64,000 nucleotides of DNA from Bisporella sp. PMI_857 (lineage: Eukaryota; Ascomycota; Leotiomycetes; Helotiales; Helotiaceae): contig JAJSPD010000008.1 of assembly GCA_021307315.1 (NCBI GenBank), positions 930,001 to 994,000 on the forward strand, given 5' to 3'. The translations under genes and the position numbers were made by a program. The notes below the pieces were generated by a model. That model was not told where the DNA came from, made no database searches, and saw only the letters and a program-made list of their open reading frames with translations. Positions 59,789 through 64,000 of this stretch are shown here, piece by piece (the first letter of the stretch is position 1; each line of letters begins with the position of its first letter).

Positions 59789-60672
59789 ATGTTCCGTGCG
59801 ACGCTACGCAGAATGACGAAGTTCGATATCGAAATTGTCAGTGACACTGTTTGCCCGTGGTGCTATGTGGGCAAGACGAAACTCGACAAGGCTATCAAGA
59901 CCTATAACGAGTTGCATCCTAATTCCGGGGATGAATTTTCCATCACATGGATGCCATTCTACCTTCAACCGGGATCTCCGAACAAAGGTGTGTGGAGTTC
60001 TGGGTTTCTTAAGATTCAATTTGGTATCATTTACTAACTAGTCTTAGGCGTCGACAAGATAAAATAGTATGTTTTCCAAAATGCGCTCCATTGACACTTC
60101 AACGGGCATCCTCACTAGATTGGCCAAACAGGAATCTCATTGCTTCCGGCTGTCAAGAGCCTCTAGTCAAATAACTACCACATATTAATGCAATTTATAG
60201 CTTTCATGAACGCTTCGGCGCGGACCGTACCAAGATGATGTTCGAGCGGCTCTCCCAAATCGGAAAAGAATGCGGCATTCCCTTCAAGTTCGGCGGCAAG
60301 ACAGGCAATACCCGCGATAGCCATCGTCTAATCCAGCTCGGAAAATCCAAATCCCCAACCATCCAAACCCGGGTCGTAGAAGAGCTTTTCAAGTCGTATT
60401 TCGAGCAGGAAGGTGACATCACGGATCATGAGACGCTGAGGAATGCTGCTGTGAAGGCGGGGTTGGACGAGAAGGAGGTGGAGCAGTGGTTGAAGAGCGA
60501 TCAGGGTGGTCCGGCGGTGGACAAGGAAGTTGAGGAAGCGAAAAGGAATCAGATTACTGGTGTCCCAAACTTTACACTTCAGGGAAAGTATGAGGTCGGT
60601 GGTGCGCAAGACTCTGCGGTTTTTCTCAGACTGTTTGAGAAGATTAAGGCTGTGGAGGCTTCGAAGGCGTAG
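59789..60672 (+). CDS. DsbA/FrnE-type thiol oxidoreductase
   Basis: Thioredoxin-fold protein of the DSBA family (FrnE/2-hydroxychromene-2-carboxylate isomerase-like). Two starts are possible: the ATG at 59789 (MFRATLRR, a short basic extension that could target mitochondria) and the ATG at 59813 (MTKFDIEIVSDTVCPWCYVG), which matches the usual family start. The CPWC pair is the redox motif. The first exon ends near ...GSPNKG; one or two introns follow (about 59987-60047 and 60070-60200), then FHERFGADRTKMMFERLSQ, FKFGGKTGNTRDSHRLIQLG, YFEQEGDITDHETLRNAAVK and GVPNFTLQGKYEVGGAQDS, whose GVPNF holds the family's cis-Pro. It ends EASKA, TAG at 60670-60672. No frameshift. The substrate is unknown. 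Confidence 0.87.
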
Positions 60673-61339
60673 TGAGTCGATTGCTTCCAATCTTCTGCTT
60701 CTCATCGTGTTTGGCCCTGCGCTTCCATCTTAGAAAAGCTTAGGTCCAGTTTGGATGTCCATACCTTGAATCGCATGTCTTACAACCAGCAAATTTCTGA
60801 TTAAGGCCAAATTGTGAAGGTCCAGAATTATGTATGAGATTCATAGCGTCAGTTGCAACGAGTATAGCATGCGTACATAACGCTTTCTCCCAGATCTCAC
60901 CTAGGTTGCAGCGTATCTCAAGTTCTATGTCTGGTGTTATTGAATATCTCAAGGAGCTCACAAATGTGGTGATAGCAAGATCTTGAGAATGATCAAGAAG
61001 CCATTTTACCGTTCTCAAAGGGCCTCAGGATATTACAAGAAGACGCCTACTTCTTAAATTTGATCGTGCTCAACGTGCTCAGCGCAATTAAAGCCAGGCA
61101 ACTGCATAGCAAAAGAAACGACCGAGATCTCAATGCAGGTATCACCAGACCACCCAGTCTCGGATCCGAAATCCATGCTTACTCCTCACGAAAGCTCCAG
61201 CAATCTATTTCAAATGTACAGCATACTCTTAATATCTCGACTCGAGCCCCTTCATCATTAAAAAGACATTACCAAATCTCACGCCGTCAACCACTTAACA
61301 ATTGAACCGCGTCTCATAAACCCGTTGACTATCCGCCAA
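60673..61339. other. Intergenic between convergent genes
   Basis: About 670 nt. Frames here (60740-61018 minus, 61060-61305 plus) lack any recognisable feature. Expected to hold two 3' untranslated regions. Confidence 0.45.
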
Positions 61340-61804
61340 TTAGCTAGGAGCGGCATACTTCCTACTCGAGTACTTGCGTCCCCGATATTTGAACGATGGA
61401 ACCGTAGCGCCTCCTTGTCGCATAACAGCGGTATACTTCAGCAGTGAATAGAAGTAGAAGACTTTGTCGGAGGGGACGGCGGGGTTAAAGCCGAGCTCGA
61501 CGCAACTCTCGTCATAGAGGCGACCTTGATGGTTTTGCCGCCCGGGTTGACTTTCGTTCCTGTGGATGGTTAGTTGGAAAATAGAGAGTTTTGAGAGGGG
61601 AAAGGATGGGGGAATGAAGAAGAGAATAGGACCGAGAGTGCAGACTGTGTTACCGAATTGCCAGAAGTGCTCGTTTTCTGTACACATTTCCTGTGCAGAG
61701 CTTTTGGCTGGGTGGACAGGCTTTAGTCTTGCAACCTGGGGGATTCCAGGTAAGAGATTAGAGATGGTGAGGGAGAAGGCAAAGACGAGGGTGAGGAGGT
61801 TCAT
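61340..61804 (-). CDS. Small predicted secreted protein, unknown
   Basis: The start at 61804 gives a clear signal peptide, MNLLTLVFAFSLTISNLLPG, with a likely cleavage after QVA. The mature part reads KPVHPAKSSAQEMCTENEHF, WQFG, then a probable 94-nt intron (donor GTAACA, branch CTAAC, acceptor CACAG). After it comes TKVNPGGKTIKG, then LYDESCVELGFNPAVPSDKV, FYFYSLLKYTAVMRQGG and a basic end RGRKYSSRKYAAPS, TAA at 61340. Splicing shifts the frame unless a G is added in the run at 61524-61525 (AAGGTC for AAGGGTC), so one indel is inferred. The unspliced frame is also open, but its middle is a pyrimidine-rich, intron-like stretch. Only two Cys remain in the mature protein. I recognise no family. 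Confidence 0.55.
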   Translation of the reverse strand: MNLLTLVFAFSLTISNLLPGIPQVARLKPVHPAKSSAQEMCTENEHFWQFGNTVCTLGPILFFIPPSFPLSKLSIFQLTIHRNESQPGRQNHQGRLYDESCVELGFNPAVPSDKVFYFYSLLKYTAVMRQGGATVPSFKYRGRKYSSRKYAAPS

Positions 61805-63452
61805 GTTCGCCACTATTGAATTGCCATGTTGGCTTGACCCAGAAGCCATTGTATGTTGATACGAGTGCAAGGTTTAGACAGGGCTGGCTATACTCGCAGT
61901 ACAGGAAGGACTGACAGACCTAGGGCTGTTGACAGAGATGTAGGCAGCTATGTTGCTGAATTTCAAGTGACCTTTCACATGAAGCTTGGCTTGTGTGGAA
62001 GTATGAAAGATGTGTGAGTGTGTATGCATGACTTATGTACTGTGATATGTGATAGTATTTGAAGTGAATGTCGGAAGCTGTCGAAGTGTAATGGCTGCAA
62101 GGAAAGGTGTTGCCCTTTTATAGATGCAGCGGCCACCTAGCGAGTGGTGTCCTCGGTAACCGTCCTCAGCTCCTCAAGAAATATGTGATTGTCTAAATCG
62201 AGAATGGGACGAACAGATCATGACGTATATGGGTCGGCGAAAGCAATGATTCATCCTCCTCACCGGCTGATGTTCTTCACTATGGATTAGAGCATGATTC
62301 CCGTGGATTCAGTTCTTAATCTTGGAGGCTATCAGATAGCTTCTATGCAAGAGGCGGCCAGGATTTGTTTACGCCAAGAAAAGCGTCTTCTACTCCTTCA
62401 CATGTGATACGCTTCGAATTTGCATTCATCAATCGAAATCCTGTGAACAATGATATATCATAAGTTAATCTATCCTTCAAATGAGACATATATGAACTTT
62501 TGGGGATGTAAAATTAAGTTATCTGAAGGAAACTTGCCAACTGGTCATCATTCCTTCGATCTGGGTAGATGCGTCTTGATCTTCCCTTGAGATCTCACTC
62601 GAGAACCTCCGATGTCCCCCTATGTAGTGAAGAAGGTGGACGACAACTCACTAGCGTGCTCACTCATACATGCAGTAATCAGTTATGGGGCAGGTGCTGG
62701 CTTCATATCTGCACGAGAGTTCACTCTCGACATCTTTTGCTTAGGTTGTAGCTTGGCAACTTTCGTAGGTCGAATCTCCTGCTGGACAGAACAACCTCCG
62801 ATATTGGATTTTACATTTTTCATGACCGGATAGCGACTTGGACCTTGCTTCTGTGCTCGCTTTCGATTTGCTTGAGTGGTGGGCGGTAGGTATTGGAATT
62901 GATAAAATCGCCGGTTGGTCTGTATTGATGATATCCGCTGCCGTCTCTCAGTTCTAGTAGCTTTCCAACGTTCTTTAACATGACAAATGAGAACTTTATT
63001 CCAGTCATACTTTTCATAACCGGACGAAAGTTTTTGAAAATGCTTGCACACTTGCCTGCTTACTATGACTTCAGCTATCTTGTGGATCTTCATATCTTGT
63101 TATTGTGGCAGGTAGGCGACTTGCTTTTCAGTGGAGGCTCCTCTCAGGTGAACTTGAGCAGGAGTCTGCGAGCGTACCAAAGCATCAATTTAGGTTCGAC
63201 ATGGGATGGGTATGAGGTGCCTATGGCCTGACCATGATGTTTATCGAAGCCGTCCGTTTTGAAGATGTGTCCGTAGAATATCCTTAAACGGAAGACTTCC
63301 TTAATCCATATCTCATCATCTAAAGCTCGTATAATGCTGAGAATAACCCGTATATCCTGAAATTGAACGCATGAGTGGAAAGTAGCTACCATCAACCTTT
63401 CATGCCATGCTCGCAACTGTCTTGAATAGAAGCTCAAAAGGAGCTAGGGGTG
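61805..63452. other. Intergenic, no supported gene
   Basis: About 1.65 kb. Open frames at 62612-62833 (plus), 62683-63093 (minus) and 63144-63437 (minus) are recorded and have no recognisable features. The last one lies directly downstream of the next gene's stop and could be part of its transcript. TA-rich segments near 62450-62530. Confidence 0.4.
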
Positions 63453-63853
63453 TCATCGTACGCCCGCCGTCTCTGTATAAGGAAAACTGCTCATATTCTC
63501 GACTAGCTTCGCCTGTTTCTTAGCATCTGCAATAGACCCATGACTAGCTTTGAAAGGCTCGATGATATAATTCAGAGCCTGTCGCAATCTAGAAAGGTCT
63601 TCATTATCTCCAGCTCCGTGTCTTGTGCAGTACGATTTGACTTTCTTGAGTGATTTTAATTTCAAAGTACCTGCAACAATAGCTTCAATGGATTCCACTA
63701 TGCTTGCTATTTGAGGAGGCCGAAGATCAGAAGGGATGCCATTCTCCTGCTCTATGAACTTCTCAGTAGACACCACGTGTCTAGGAGATTATCCTTGATT
63801 AGAGGGATGATAGCCTTTATGCCTCGCAGTTCTTGGCGTGTAATCGGTGCCAT
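63453..63853 (-). CDS. Small hypothetical helical protein, frameshifted
   Basis: Not recognised. The ATG at 63853 gives MAPITRQELRGIKAIIPLIK and DNLLD; the frame then shifts by one base near 63776 and continues as HVVSTEKFIEQENGIPSDLR, PPQIASIVESIEAIVAGTLK, LKSLKKVKSY, LSRLRQALNYIIEPFKASHG and DAKKQAKLVENMSSF, ending at TGA 63453. It is charged and predicted to be largely helical, with no signal peptide or membrane helix. The continuity across one indel and codon-like composition support a real gene of about 130 residues, but I know no family. Confidence 0.45.
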
Positions 63854-64000
63854 GGTGGAGTGATATGAGTGCAAGAAATTGCGAAGATGGAAGATGGACA
63901 GTAGACTTCGAGTTTCAAGTAGAGGCAAGGATATGGTGTGAAGAAAGTTGAATCTAGCGCCCAATTTGACTTTTCAGATCGATATTGTGGTAACAGAGTT

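Noticed and set aside
62612..63437. Several short frames on both strands
   Set aside because: None has a domain or signal peptide; the 63144-63437 frame may be transcribed but cannot be supported as a gene.
1..64000. CRISPR array, operon structures, riboswitches, prokaryotic elements
   Set aside because: Spliceosomal introns and fungal gene content rule out a prokaryotic window, and no regularly spaced repeat array was seen.

Overview
The window reads as nuclear DNA of a filamentous ascomycete (Pezizomycotina). Genes carry short introns of about 45-150 nt with GT..AG ends and CTAAC/CTGAC-like branch sites. The gene set is typical of that group: LDB19-type arrestin, Cdc4-like F-box/WD40 protein, Hop1, Mer3/Hfm1 helicase, UDP-galactose transporter, complex I 51 kDa subunit, dynactin p27, an Mlp1/Tpr nucleoporin and TFIIE-beta. 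From overall resemblance I would guess a Leotiomycetes-like fungus, with low confidence.

Layout. 0-3.4 kb: a DUF202 membrane protein on the minus strand, then about 2.9 kb without a supported gene. 3.4-7.4 kb: a large serine-rich protein with an N-terminal ADF-H (cofilin-like) domain. 8.8-11 kb: a cytochrome P450. 12.5-13.3 kb: a degraded kinase-fold gene. 14.2-15.7 kb: an arrestin adaptor. 15.7-22.7 kb: gene-poor, with simple repeats and one secreted protein built of two copies of a cysteine module (19.8-21.1 kb). 22.8-26 kb: Cdc4-like SCF subunit. 27.8-43.5 kb: HOP1, a conserved orphan, the UDP-galactose transporter and MER3, all on the plus strand. 43.7-51.3 kb: transaldolase, a small membrane protein, PEX11, complex I 51 kDa and dynactin p27. 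51.4-59.2 kb: Mlp1/Tpr and TFIIE-beta, divergent. 59.8-64 kb: a DsbA/FrnE-type oxidoreductase, a small secreted protein and an orphan.

The genes are mainly housekeeping. Two of them, HOP1 (chromosome axis) and MER3 (crossover helicase), act in the same meiotic pathway and lie 8 kb apart. The likely fast-evolving part is the gene-poor block with the duplicated-module secreted protein, the P450 and the decayed kinase-like gene.

Quality warning. Many genes change frame in mid-exon, and the family-like protein continues in another frame after adding or removing one base, usually in a short homopolymer. Neighbouring genes are clean. I read this as uncorrected long-read indels rather than mass pseudogenisation. 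Coordinates below are genomic spans including introns, and proteins named as broken should be read as frameshifted in this assembly. Comparisons with relatives are from memory of the families; no search was run.
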